NCBI RefSeq assembly: GCF_900099965.1
Contig: NZ_FNDJ01000002.1
Location: 620,001 to 684,000, forward strand
Length of the DNA stretch: 64,000 bases
Direction: 5' to 3'
Source of the DNA: Nonomuraea jiangxiensis
GTDB lineage: Bacteria; Actinomycetota; Actinomycetes; Streptosporangiales; Streptosporangiaceae
In this document: piece by piece, positions 23,284 through 31,080 of the stretch
Numbering within the stretch: the stretch's first letter is position 1
Layout: every line of letters begins with the position of its first letter
Position numbers and translations under genes: made by a program
Notes under the pieces: model-generated
The model's input: the letters and a program-made list of their open reading frames with translations, nothing else
Database searches by the model: none
Told to the model about the DNA's origin: nothing

Positions 23284-25017
23284 TCACTCCGCGCGCCGGA
23301 TGACGCCCGCCCGCGCCAGCACCTTCGCGTAGCCGGATGCGTTGAGCCCGGTGGAGAGGTACCAGGCGGTGCCCGCGCCCGCCCGGCGCCGGGTGATCGC
23401 CGGGCCGCCGTCGGCGTACGTCACGGTCGCCGTGGCGCCCGCCAGGTGCACGACCTCGCTCCAGAGGTCGCCGGTCGTGCCGTCCGACAGCGTCACGGGC
23501 CCGGCGAGCGGCCGGAACTCCTCGACCCGCACGCCCAGCAGATCGCGCAGCGCGCCGGGGTAGCCGCCGAGCCGGACCCGGGTGTCGGGGTCGGCGACGC
23601 CGCTGAAGTACGACACGACCAGCGTGCCGCCGCCCTCCACATAGGCGGCCAGGCCGGCGGCGGACTCGTCGGACATCAGGTAGAGAGACGGCACCAGTAC
23701 GGCCCGATACCCGGACAGATCGTGGGCCGGGTGGGCGAAGCCGGCGGCGACGCCATGCGACCACAACACCCGGTGCGCGCGCTGCGCCGACGCCCAGAAG
23801 TCCAGCCCGGTCGCGGGCAGCCCGGGGTTCTGCAGCGCCCAGCCCGCCTCGTCGTCCCAGAGGATGGCCACCTCCGGCCGGGCGGGCCGCGCCGGGGGCA
23901 GCGCGGCGAGCCTCCGGCCCAGCTCCATGACCTCCCGGAAGACGCGGGAGTCGGCCCCCGCGTGCGGGACCATGCCCTGGTACCACTGCTCCGCCCCGCC
24001 CCGCGAGGCCCGCCACTGGAAGTGCAGCACCCCGGCGGCGCCGCGGGCCGCGTACTCCAGGCCGCGCCTCACATGCTCGCCCGGCTCCAGCGCGAGCATG
24101 CGCTCCTGCGTGTACATGACCCCGACGCCCTGCTCCATCAGCAGCCACGGCTTGCCGCGCGCCCACGAAAGGGCGAGGTCGGAGGCGAAGGCGATCTGGG
24201 CGAGCCCGCCGTCGCCGGGCTCGTCGGTGTAGTGGTCGATCGCGACGAGATCGACCTCGGCCGACCACCTCCAGTGGTCCAGCGGCGTCCACCCGGCCAT
24301 GACGTAGTTGGTGGTCACGGGCTGCGGGCCGTGGGCGGCCACGATGTCGCGTTGCTCGCGGTAGTGGCCGAGCAGCGCGTCGGAGCAGAAGCGGCGGTAG
24401 TCCAGCAGGTGGGCGGGGTTGGCCCGCCACTGGGTGGCCCGCGGCGGCAGCACCTGCTCCCACGAGGAGTAACGCTGGCTCCAGAACGCCGCCGTCCACG
24501 CCTCGTTCAGCGCGTCCAGGGACTTGTGCCGGTCGCGCAGCCAGGCGCGGAAGGCCGCCGCGCAGTGATCGCAGTGGCAGACGGTGCCGTACTCGTTGTG
24601 CACGTGCCACATGACCGTCGCGGGGTGCGCGCCGTACCGCTCGGCGAGCGCCGTCACCACCCGCCGCGAGGCCGCCCGGTACGCCGGGGCGTTGACGCAG
24701 TAGGTGTCCCGGCTGCCGTGCACGAGCCGGACCCCGTCGGCGCGCACGGGCATCGCGTCCGGGTGGGCCAGGGTGAACCAGGGCGGCGGGGAGGCGGTCG
24801 GAGTGGCCAGGTTGACCTGGACGCCGTTGTCGTGCAGCAGGTCCATGACCCGGTCGAGCCAGCCGAAGTCGTAGACGCCCTCCGAGGGCTCCAGCCGTGA
24901 CCAGGAGAACACGCCCACGGTGGCGAGGTTGACGCCCGCCGCGCGCATCAACGCGACGTCCTCGCGCCAGACGTCCTCGGGCCACTGGTCGGGGTTGTAG
25001 TCGCCGCCGAAGTACAC
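23284..25017 (-). CDS. GH42 beta-galactosidase (short C-terminus)
   Basis: A 577-residue cytoplasmic glycoside hydrolase of family 42, which removes terminal beta-D-galactose. It opens VYFGGDYNPDQWPEDVW, a GH42 hallmark. The acid/base is Glu142 in HVHNEYG and the likely nucleophile Glu295 in LLMEQGVG. The zinc-binding Cys cluster appears as CHCDHC. A trimerisation-like beta/alpha domain follows (VAILWDDEAGWAL). GTG at 25017 is chosen for GGGAGG 5 bases upstream. Family members usually run to 650-690 residues with a final beta-sandwich; here the protein stops at AGVIRRAE, so that domain is missing. No transporter adjoins it. Confidence 0.9.
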   Translation of the reverse strand: MYFGGDYNPDQWPEDVWREDVALMRAAGVNLATVGVFSWSRLEPSEGVYDFGWLDRVMDLLHDNGVQVNLATPTASPPPWFTLAHPDAMPVRADGVRLVHGSRDTYCVNAPAYRAASRRVVTALAERYGAHPATVMWHVHNEYGTVCHCDHCAAAFRAWLRDRHKSLDALNEAWTAAFWSQRYSSWEQVLPPRATQWRANPAHLLDYRRFCSDALLGHYREQRDIVAAHGPQPVTTNYVMAGWTPLDHWRWSAEVDLVAIDHYTDEPGDGGLAQIAFASDLALSWARGKPWLLMEQGVGVMYTQERMLALEPGEHVRRGLEYAARGAAGVLHFQWRASRGGAEQWYQGMVPHAGADSRVFREVMELGRRLAALPPARPARPEVAILWDDEAGWALQNPGLPATGLDFWASAQRAHRVLWSHGVAAGFAHPAHDLSGYRAVLVPSLYLMSDESAAGLAAYVEGGGTLVVSYFSGVADPDTRVRLGGYPGALRDLLGVRVEEFRPLAGPVTLSDGTTGDLWSEVVHLAGATATVTYADGGPAITRRRAGAGTAWYLSTGLNASGYAKVLARAGVIRRAE

Positions 25018-25032
25018 GCTTCCTCCCTCGGG

Positions 25033-25121
25033 GCGGGATCGTCGGCAGATCCCGCGCCGAGCCATCCTCGGGGCCCGGCCACCGCCCGCGCCACCCCCGG
25101 AAGGAGCGCGGCGCGGTGGCC
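25033..25121. terminator. Two stem-loops between the GPP methyltransferase and GH42 genes
   Basis: GCGGGATC at 25033-25040 pairs perfectly with GATCCCGC at 25048-25055 (7-base loop). GGCCACCGC at 25077-25085 pairs with GCGGTGGCC at 25113-25121. They lie directly after the methylisoborneol operon stop and before the GH42 start. They probably end that operon, though the first could act in the GH42 leader. No clear T-tract is seen. Confidence 0.45.
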
Positions 25122-25135
25122 GGGGGAAGGGGCGG

Positions 25136-25990
25136 TCAGACGCGGTCGGCGGCGATGAGCAGGTACTGGAAGCTGCCGCTCTTGTAGGCGTCGAGGAAGG
25201 CGTCCTCGATGCCGGTGGCCAGGTGGGTCTTGGCCCGGAGCTCCCAGTACGGGATGGTGGCCGCCGTGAGGTCCACCACGCTGATCGGGACGAGCCGGTT
25301 GGCCGCCATCTCCGCGAAATACGTGCTGCGGGGATGGATGTCGCAGATGTAGTGGGCGTTGATCTGGCTGATCGCCCGTGACGGCAGGCCGTAGGCGTTG
25401 TTGTAGCAGCCGGTGATGCACACGTATCTGCCGCCCCGCTTCAGCAACCTGGCGTGCTCGGCGAACAGTTGGGACAGCTCGACGTACATTGTGCTCTCGT
25501 TGTTCCAGATGGCCTGGAACGCCCCCGTCGGGAAGCCGGTGTCGAGCATGTTGCGGAAGTGGAAGCGTACTTTGTTCTCCACACCGCGCTTCCTGGCCTG
25601 CTCGTTGGCGAAGGCCACCTGGGACTCGGAGATGGACACGCCGTCCACCTGGCAGCCGTGGAGCAGGTTGACCAGGAGGCTGGAGCCGCCGCGGCCCGAG
25701 CCGGCGTCCATGACCCGGTCCTCCGGCCCCAGCGGGCCGAGATGCGAGATGAGGGTCTCCGCCTGTACGGACTCGAGCCGGTGCAGTTCGTTGACGACAC
25801 GTTTCTCCCGCGTGTCCGCGGGACCGTCCAGCACCGACCAGTCCACCTCGCCGATGCCGTAGTGATGGTGGTACAGGCCGTCGACCTCCCCCAAGCGCAG
25901 GTTGACCGGATTCTTCTCGGCGTTCCAATAGGCGGCGACGGACTGCTGATACTGGCTGATGAGCACGGGGGACTGCGGTGTGATGGTCAT
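25136..25990 (-). CDS. Geranyl diphosphate C2-methyltransferase (2-methylisoborneol pathway)
   Basis: A 284-residue SAM-dependent enzyme converting geranyl diphosphate to 2-methylgeranyl diphosphate. The SAM loop reads VMDAGSGRGGSS. The N-terminal YQQSVAAYWNAEKNPVNLRLGEVDGLYHHHYG is characteristic of the GPP methyltransferase group, as are NNESTMYVEL and ITGCYNNAYG. It is the last gene of a three-gene operon, starting 16 bases after the synthase stop with AAAGGAG upstream of its ATG. Its product is the substrate of the terpene synthase encoded just before it. Confidence 0.95.
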   Translation of the reverse strand: MTITPQSPVLISQYQQSVAAYWNAEKNPVNLRLGEVDGLYHHHYGIGEVDWSVLDGPADTREKRVVNELHRLESVQAETLISHLGPLGPEDRVMDAGSGRGGSSLLVNLLHGCQVDGVSISESQVAFANEQARKRGVENKVRFHFRNMLDTGFPTGAFQAIWNNESTMYVELSQLFAEHARLLKRGGRYVCITGCYNNAYGLPSRAISQINAHYICDIHPRSTYFAEMAANRLVPISVVDLTAATIPYWELRAKTHLATGIEDAFLDAYKSGSFQYLLIAADRV

Positions 25991-26006
25991 CGAAGCTCCT
26001 TTCTTG

Positions 26007-27197
26007 TCATGACTGATAGCGGCTGGACGAGCCGTGCCACTCGAGGCATCCGCCCATCCAGCCCTGCGCACCGCGCAGGAATTGTTTGAGCTCGGGGGAG
26101 GGGACCGCGGCGAGTTCGCGCTGGCTCTGCTCGAAGCCTTTGACGAAGTGGTTGTGCAGGTGGACGGCGCGTTCGGTGGCCTCGCGCGTCGAGCAGCCGG
26201 TTTCGTTCGCGATGAGCAGGACCAGGTTGGAGTCGGGGAGGGCGTCGGCCGCCTCCTTCTCCGCGGAGTACAGGTCGTTGACGATGACGCTGGCGGTGCC
26301 CGCCTGCATCAGGGCGGTGTGGAAGCGACGGTCGTAGAAGAGGTTGGCGGGCAGCTCGTAGCCGCCGACGATGTCGATGAGGATCATCGAGGTGTAGAAG
26401 CTGTCGTGCTGGCGGGCCGCCAGATAGCGCCAGACGGGCGGCTGCTCGTCCAGATATCGCCAGGCGGCGTAGGCGGTCCAGCTCACGTACATCTGGAAGG
26501 TGGTGGTGCAGGCACGCATGACCTGCGCCGGGGTGGCGTGGCGGGACAGGTGGCTGCGGGCCGAGCGCAGCGACACCAGGACGGGGTCGGCCTGGATCGC
26601 CTCCTCCAGCGGGCAGGTGTACTCGCCCGCGTCGGGGGGCGGGTCCATGGCCGACATCACCAGGGCGAGGCGGGGCGGCAACTCCGTCGGCGTGGCGCCG
26701 AGGTCCGTCTCGTCGGCGTAGTAGTCGTCGGCCGCCCACCACGCGGCGTTCATCTGGGCGGCGATCAGCAGGTGGTCGGGGTCGTCGGAGTCGGGGTGCG
26801 TGAGCATCGCGAGGCGCCCGTAGCCGGTCGAGGCGAACTCCTCCATCCGTCCCTCGTGCAGGCCCACCCGCTCCGCCCACGCCACCAGCCGCCGGTCGAC
26901 CTCGGCGCCGAGGTCGTCGTCCACGCGTACGGTCTCGGGGCAGTAGAGCGGCGGGTACGACCCGTCGCCCCACTGCCGCTCCCGGTAGGCCAGCGGGGCG
27001 AGACTGTGCCTGCGCTCGCCTGACAGCGCCGGCAGCGAGATGTCCCACCCGCGGTCGGGCGGCTCGGCGGGCTCGTGCCCGTCCGTCGCCTCGAACCCGG
27101 CCCGGTACGGCTGGAGCGCGGCCGTCAGGCGGAGCGTGTACGACCCCAGGCCCGTCGGTCCGGCGGGCAGCGGCACCGCGGCGGCGTTGTCCGGCAT
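26007..27197 (-). CDS. 2-methylisoborneol synthase (family 2 encapsulin cargo terpene cyclase)
   Basis: A 396-residue class I terpene cyclase that ionises 2-methylgeranyl diphosphate and cyclises it to the earthy odorant 2-methylisoborneol. The metal-binding motifs are DDYYADE at about 157-163 and NDLYSAEKE from Asn307; the C-terminus carries SSSRYQ. The first 50-60 residues are proline-, alanine- and glycine-rich and probably disordered, the kind of segment known to direct this enzyme into encapsulin shells. It is shorter than in many Streptomyces versions. It lies 12 bases after the shell gene with GGGAGG before the ATG. Confidence 0.95.
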   Translation of the reverse strand: MPDNAAAVPLPAGPTGLGSYTLRLTAALQPYRAGFEATDGHEPAEPPDRGWDISLPALSGERRHSLAPLAYRERQWGDGSYPPLYCPETVRVDDDLGAEVDRRLVAWAERVGLHEGRMEEFASTGYGRLAMLTHPDSDDPDHLLIAAQMNAAWWAADDYYADETDLGATPTELPPRLALVMSAMDPPPDAGEYTCPLEEAIQADPVLVSLRSARSHLSRHATPAQVMRACTTTFQMYVSWTAYAAWRYLDEQPPVWRYLAARQHDSFYTSMILIDIVGGYELPANLFYDRRFHTALMQAGTASVIVNDLYSAEKEAADALPDSNLVLLIANETGCSTREATERAVHLHNHFVKGFEQSQRELAAVPSPELKQFLRGAQGWMGGCLEWHGSSSRYQS

Positions 27198-27209
27198 GGC
27201 ACACCTCCC

Positions 27210-28607
27210 TTACGAGCGCGGGGCCGCGACGTCGACGTGCTCAAGGATCCCGATCGCGTCCGGGACCAGGATCGCCGCCGAGTAGTAGGCGCTGACCAGG
27301 TAGGACATCACGGCCTGGGAGTTGATGCCCATGAAGCGCACGTTGAGGCCGGGCTCGTACTCCTCGGGGATGCCGGTCTGGTACAGGCCGACGACCCCCT
27401 GGTCGTCCTCGCCGGTGCGGAGTGCCAGGATCGAGGTGGTCATGTCCTTCGCGATCGGGATCTTGCCGCAGGGGAAGATCGGTATGCCGCGCCAGGCAGG
27501 GATCTCGTGCCCGTTCACGTCGGTGCTGCCCACCACCAGCCCGCGCCGGTTGCACTCGCGGAAGAACGCGGCGATCGCCTTGGGATGGGCGAGCAGCAGG
27601 CGGGTCTTGCGCCGCATGCTGATCAGGTCGTCGAGGTCGTCCGGGGTGGGCGGCCCCGACCAGGTGTAGATGCGCTGGGAATAGTCGGTGTTGTGCAGCA
27701 GCCCGAACTCGCGGTTGTTGAGCAGCTCCCACTCCTCGCGCTCGCGTATCTCGTGGATGGTCAGGCGGAGCTGCTGTTCGAGCTGGTTCATCGGGTCGTT
27801 GTAGAGGTCGGCGACCCGCGTGTGCACACGCAGGACGGTCTGCGTGACGCTGAGCTCGTATTCGCGCGGATGGAGGTCGTAGTCCACGAACGTGCCGTCG
27901 AGCCGCGGCTCGCCCACATGCCCGGAGGCGATGGTGACCGTCGCCTCGCCGCGCCGGTTGACCGGGCGGAAGGTGTTCTCCAGGTAGCGCTCGATGTGCT
28001 CGCGCAGGGCGGGGGAGCGGCCGAGGATCCGCCGCAGCTCCAGCCGGGGCGCCACCATGACCGTGGCGGAGGTGGCGGCCCTGACGGTGCACGGCCAGCG
28101 CGGCGCCCCCTGGCTGAACGCCTCGTCGCCGAACTGGTCGCCGTCGGCGATGACGCCGAGGAACTCCGTGGTGCCGTATCTGCCGGTGGAGATCCGTTCG
28201 AGGCGGCCGTGCGCGATGACGTACGTCTCGGTGACCGGGGTGCCCGCCCGCACGAGGACCTCGCCGGGCTCGACCTCCCGCGCGGTGAACGTCTCGGCGA
28301 TGGAGGCCAGCACCTCGGCGTCGCCGAACCCGCGCAGCACGGGCAGCTCCGTGAGCGTCTCCGGGATGATCCGTACGTCGTCCGCGCCGCTCAGCGCCAC
28401 GCTCACCCGGCCCCGCCCGATGGTGTGCGTGAGCCTGCGGTTGACCCGGTACGTGCCGCCGCGCACGTCCACCCACGGCAGCATGCGCAGCAGCCAGCGG
28501 GAGCTGATGGCCTGCATCTGCGGACGGGTCTTGGTGGTGGTGGCCAGGTTGCGTGCGGCCCGGGTGTCCAGGCTCAGTCGCTCTTCCGTCGCCTCCGTGG
28601 GTGGCAT
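27210..28607 (-). CDS. Family 2B encapsulin shell protein with cyclic-nucleotide-binding domain (EshA-like)
   Basis: A 465-residue protein once annotated as a Crp/Fnr-like cyclic-nucleotide-binding protein. It has an HK97-type capsid fold split by a cNMP-binding domain. The N-terminal part reads [20 protein letters not shown] and [14 protein letters not shown]; the inserted domain runs from about 75 to 200 ([31 protein letters not shown]); the capsid core resumes at [21 protein letters not shown] and ends [18 protein letters not shown]. Such shells enclose the terpene synthase encoded next. ATG at 28607 has GAGG 4 bases upstream; TTG at 28619 is an alternative. There is no helix-turn-helix, so it is not a transcription factor. 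Confidence 0.92.
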   Translation of the reverse strand: MPPTEATEERLSLDTRAARNLATTTKTRPQMQAISSRWLLRMLPWVDVRGGTYRVNRRLTHTIGRGRVSVALSGADDVRIIPETLTELPVLRGFGDAEVLASIAETFTAREVEPGEVLVRAGTPVTETYVIAHGRLERISTGRYGTTEFLGVIADGDQFGDEAFSQGAPRWPCTVRAATSATVMVAPRLELRRILGRSPALREHIERYLENTFRPVNRRGEATVTIASGHVGEPRLDGTFVDYDLHPREYELSVTQTVLRVHTRVADLYNDPMNQLEQQLRLTIHEIREREEWELLNNREFGLLHNTDYSQRIYTWSGPPTPDDLDDLISMRRKTRLLLAHPKAIAAFFRECNRRGLVVGSTDVNGHEIPAWRGIPIFPCGKIPIAKDMTTSILALRTGEDDQGVVGLYQTGIPEEYEPGLNVRFMGINSQAVMSYLVSAYYSAAILVPDAIGILEHVDVAAPRS

Positions 28608-28645
28608 CGCCCCTCGCAATCGCCGATCGTTGATCGCACGTTCAG

Positions 28646-28679
28646 CTACTGAAAGTATTCAAATGGACACTGACAGTAG
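28646..28679 (-). promoter_or_regulatory. Possible promoter/operator region of the methylisoborneol operon
   Basis: CTACTG at 28646-28651 and CAGTAG at 28674-28679 form an inverted repeat with a 22-base spacer in an unusually AT-rich stretch 40-70 bases upstream of the encapsulin start. On the minus strand the spacer includes TTGAATACTTT, a possible -10 region. No known regulator motif is recognised. Confidence 0.3.
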
Positions 28680-28779
28680 AGTCTCGGAGTGGGGAGGGGA
28701 CGGTGACGGTTGTGGAACGGTGATCTGGCTTGCCGGTGGCAGGGGTGGATGTTTAAAATCCGCGCGCCTTGTTTTCCCC

Positions 28780-30177
28780 CTAGAGGGTCAGGGCGGCGGC
28801 GACCAGGAAACCGAGGCCGCCGACGACGACCTCGGCGTGCAGTCCCGCCACCAGGCCGCCGCCCGCGACCAGCGTGCCGACCAGCGCCACCCCGATAGCG
28901 CTGCCGGTCTGGCGGGCGGCGTTGAACACCGCGGACGCCGCCCCGCCGAGCTCGGCCGGGGCCGCCTCCATGATCGCGGTGGTGGCCGGCGGCATCGCGA
29001 AACCGACCCCGAAACCGGTGAGCACCAGCGGCGCCACCAGTGCCCAGTAGCTCGTGCCGGCATCGACCAGGACCCAGCTCAGCAGTCCGATGCCGCCGAC
29101 GACCAGGCCGCAGGCCATCGGCGGGCGCGGGCCCGTGCGCGCGGCGACCCGGCCGCCCAGCGGCGAGGCGATCATCGGCATCAGCGCCATCGGCAGCATC
29201 GCCAGTCCGGTGGTCAGCGCGTCGAGGTGGCGTACCTGCTGGAAGTACAGAGGCACCACGAACAGCAGCCCGTAGAAGCCGAGGTTGAGCAGCACGCCGA
29301 TGACGGCCGAGGAGGAGAACCGGCGGCTCGCGAACAGGTCCAGCGGCAGCATCGGCGCCCGCGCCCGGCGTTCCAGCAGCAGGAAGGCCGGAAGCGAGAG
29401 CGCGAAGAGCGCGAGCCCGCCCAGCACGACCGGCGAGGCCCAGCCGCGCCCCCCGGCCTCGATCAACGCCCCGGTCAGGCCGCCCAGGCACAACGCGCAG
29501 GCCACCTGGGCCGGCACGTCCAGCCCGGCCCACCCCGCGACGGGAGCGGCCCCCGCCACCTTCGCCGCCCGGCCCCGCCCGGAGGCGGCGTTCGGGACGT
29601 GTCTCGCGGTGAGCAGGAAGCCGAGCACGCCGAACGGGAGGTTGACGAAGAACACCGAGCGCCAGCCGATCGCCGACACCAGCACGCCGCCGAGCACCGG
29701 TCCTGCGCCGGCGGCGATCCCGGCGACCATGCCCCACACGCCGAGCGCCCGTGCCCGCGCCCCGCGCTCCGGGTAGGCGCCGTGCAGCAACGCCAGCGAG
29801 GCCGGCACCATCGCCGCCGCGCCGACCCCCTGCGCCAGCCGCGCCCCGATCAGTACGCCCGCCGACGGCGCCAGCCCGCAGCAGGCGGAGGCGACGGTGA
29901 AGACCGCCAGCCCGGCCAGGAAGACCGGCTTCCCGCCGAGCCGGTCGTTGAGCCCGCCGCAGAACACCAGCAGCCCGGCGAACGCCAGCGTGTAGCCGTC
30001 GACGACCCACTGCAACGACGTCAGCCCGGTACGCAGGCCGGCGCCGATCGCCGGGATCGCCACGGTGACCACGGTGACGTCCAGGATGACCAGGAAATAG
30101 CCGAGACAGACCGCGACCAGCGGCAACCAGGCGGCCGGTGAGCGGGACGCGGTCGGTTCCCTCTTGGTGAGCATCAT
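28780..30177 (-). CDS. MFS drug exporter, DHA2 (14-helix, EmrB/QacA) family
   Basis: A 465-residue membrane protein with about fourteen hydrophobic helices. ILDVTVVTVAIPAI in helix one and GPVLGGVLV in helix five (the antiporter motif C) mark the DHA2 drug/proton antiporters; LQWVVDGYTLAFAGL is also typical. ATG ATG at 30174-30177 fits the usual N-terminus, but the ribosome site is weak and an in-frame opening extends up to 30273. An 18-bp palindrome lies 6 bases before the ATG. The substrate is unknown. It is divergent from the GntR gene and downstream neighbours are unrelated. Confidence 0.85.
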   Translation of the reverse strand: MMLTKREPTASRSPAAWLPLVAVCLGYFLVILDVTVVTVAIPAIGAGLRTGLTSLQWVVDGYTLAFAGLLVFCGGLNDRLGGKPVFLAGLAVFTVASACCGLAPSAGVLIGARLAQGVGAAAMVPASLALLHGAYPERGARARALGVWGMVAGIAAGAGPVLGGVLVSAIGWRSVFFVNLPFGVLGFLLTARHVPNAASGRGRAAKVAGAAPVAGWAGLDVPAQVACALCLGGLTGALIEAGGRGWASPVVLGGLALFALSLPAFLLLERRARAPMLPLDLFASRRFSSSAVIGVLLNLGFYGLLFVVPLYFQQVRHLDALTTGLAMLPMALMPMIASPLGGRVAARTGPRPPMACGLVVGGIGLLSWVLVDAGTSYWALVAPLVLTGFGVGFAMPPATTAIMEAAPAELGGAASAVFNAARQTGSAIGVALVGTLVAGGGLVAGLHAEVVVGGLGFLVAAALTL

Positions 30178-30182
30178 CCGTT

Positions 30183-30200
30183 TAGTCTCGTGCGGGACTA
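30183..30200. promoter_or_regulatory. 18-bp palindrome upstream of the DHA2 exporter (TetR-like operator)
   Basis: TAGTCTCGTGCGGGACTA is palindromic except for one base pair and sits immediately before the exporter start. Its shape fits a TetR-family operator, but no TetR gene adjoins it, so the regulator must be encoded elsewhere. Confidence 0.5.
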
Positions 30201-30327
30201 CTACGGCGGGCGCCGAAGCGTCGTCGTCCTGGGGCGGGCTGACACGAAAGCCCTGGCCGTTCACCCTGCGCACTCCCCGCGTTGGGCCTCTGGTGGTCTG
30301 GGGAGGGTTGCGCTACTCTGCCTGAGA

Positions 30328-30350
30328 CATCAGACGTCAGGTGTCTGATG
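30328..30350. promoter_or_regulatory. GntR-type operator upstream of the acid-sugar regulator
   Basis: CATCAGAC at 30328-30335 and GTCTGATG at 30343-30350 form a perfect inverted repeat with a 7-base spacer (GTCAGGT), 17 bases before the GntR start. The core CAGACGTCAG is nearly repeated before the ABC importer at 34693. This suggests autoregulation and control of the importer by the same protein. Confidence 0.7.
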
Positions 30351-30367
30351 GCTGAGGGAGTCCATTC

Positions 30368-31060
30368 GTGACACTTGCCGAAAGCATCGCCGAGCGCCTG
30401 TTCCAGGAGATCATCGAAGGGCGGCTCACGACGAGCAAGCCGCTTCCCCCCGAGGGCGAGCTGGCCACCACGTACAACGTGAGCCGGCTCACCGTCCGCG
30501 AGGCGATCCGCATCCTGCGCACCCAGAACGTGGTGCGCATCCGCCGCGGCCGTGGCACCGAGGTCAACCCGCCGGAGGAGTGGACCTCGCTGGAGGCCGT
30601 CGTGCGCGCGTCGGAGGGCAGCCTGGGGCCCGGGCCGGAACGCCTGCTGGAGGCGCGCCGGATGATCGAGATCGGGGCCGCGCAGCTCGCCGCCGAGCGC
30701 CGTACCGACGAGGACCTCGTACAGCTCGGCGTGCAGCTCGACGAGATGCGCGCGGCCTCGGCGGCGGGTGACGTCACGCGGTTCGTCGAAGCGGACATCC
30801 GCTTCCACGACGTGATCATGCGGGCGAGCGGCAACATCTTCGTGCCGCTGCTCTTCGTCCCCTTCGGGCGGCTGCTCATCGAGGCCAGACGCCAGACGTC
30901 CGCGGTGCCCGAGATCCAGCGGAACGCGATCGAGCAGCACGCCAACATCGTCGACGCGCTCACCGAGGGCGACAGCGAGCAGGCCCGCGTCGCGATGGAG
31001 GCGCACATGCAGCAGACGCAGCGCGACCTCCGGCAGCACGTGCTGGACGAGCAGCCGTGA
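30368..31060 (+). CDS. FadR-subfamily GntR transcriptional regulator
   Basis: A 230-residue regulator. The N-terminal winged helix reads LPPEGELATTYNVSRLTVREAIRILRTQNVV. The C-terminal all-helical FCD ligand domain contains the metal-binding pattern with RFVEADIRFHDVIMRASGN and IEQHANIVDALTEGD. FCD regulators usually sense small organic acids or sugar acids, which suits the acid-sugar kinase that follows 20 bases later. GTG at 30368 has GAGGGAG upstream. It probably binds the inverted repeat before its own gene and a related site before the ABC importer. Confidence 0.9.
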   Translation: MTLAESIAERLFQEIIEGRLTTSKPLPPEGELATTYNVSRLTVREAIRILRTQNVVRIRRGRGTEVNPPEEWTSLEAVVRASEGSLGPGPERLLEARRMIEIGAAQLAAERRTDEDLVQLGVQLDEMRAASAAGDVTRFVEADIRFHDVIMRASGNIFVPLLFVPFGRLLIEARRQTSAVPEIQRNAIEQHANIVDALTEGDSEQARVAMEAHMQQTQRDLRQHVLDEQP

Positions 31061-31080
31061 GCGGGGAGGCAGGAGCAGCC

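Noticed and set aside
27210..28607. Crp/Fnr transcription factor
   Set aside because: There is a cyclic-nucleotide domain but no helix-turn-helix; the flanking sequence matches the family 2B encapsulin capsid fold and the operon context agrees.
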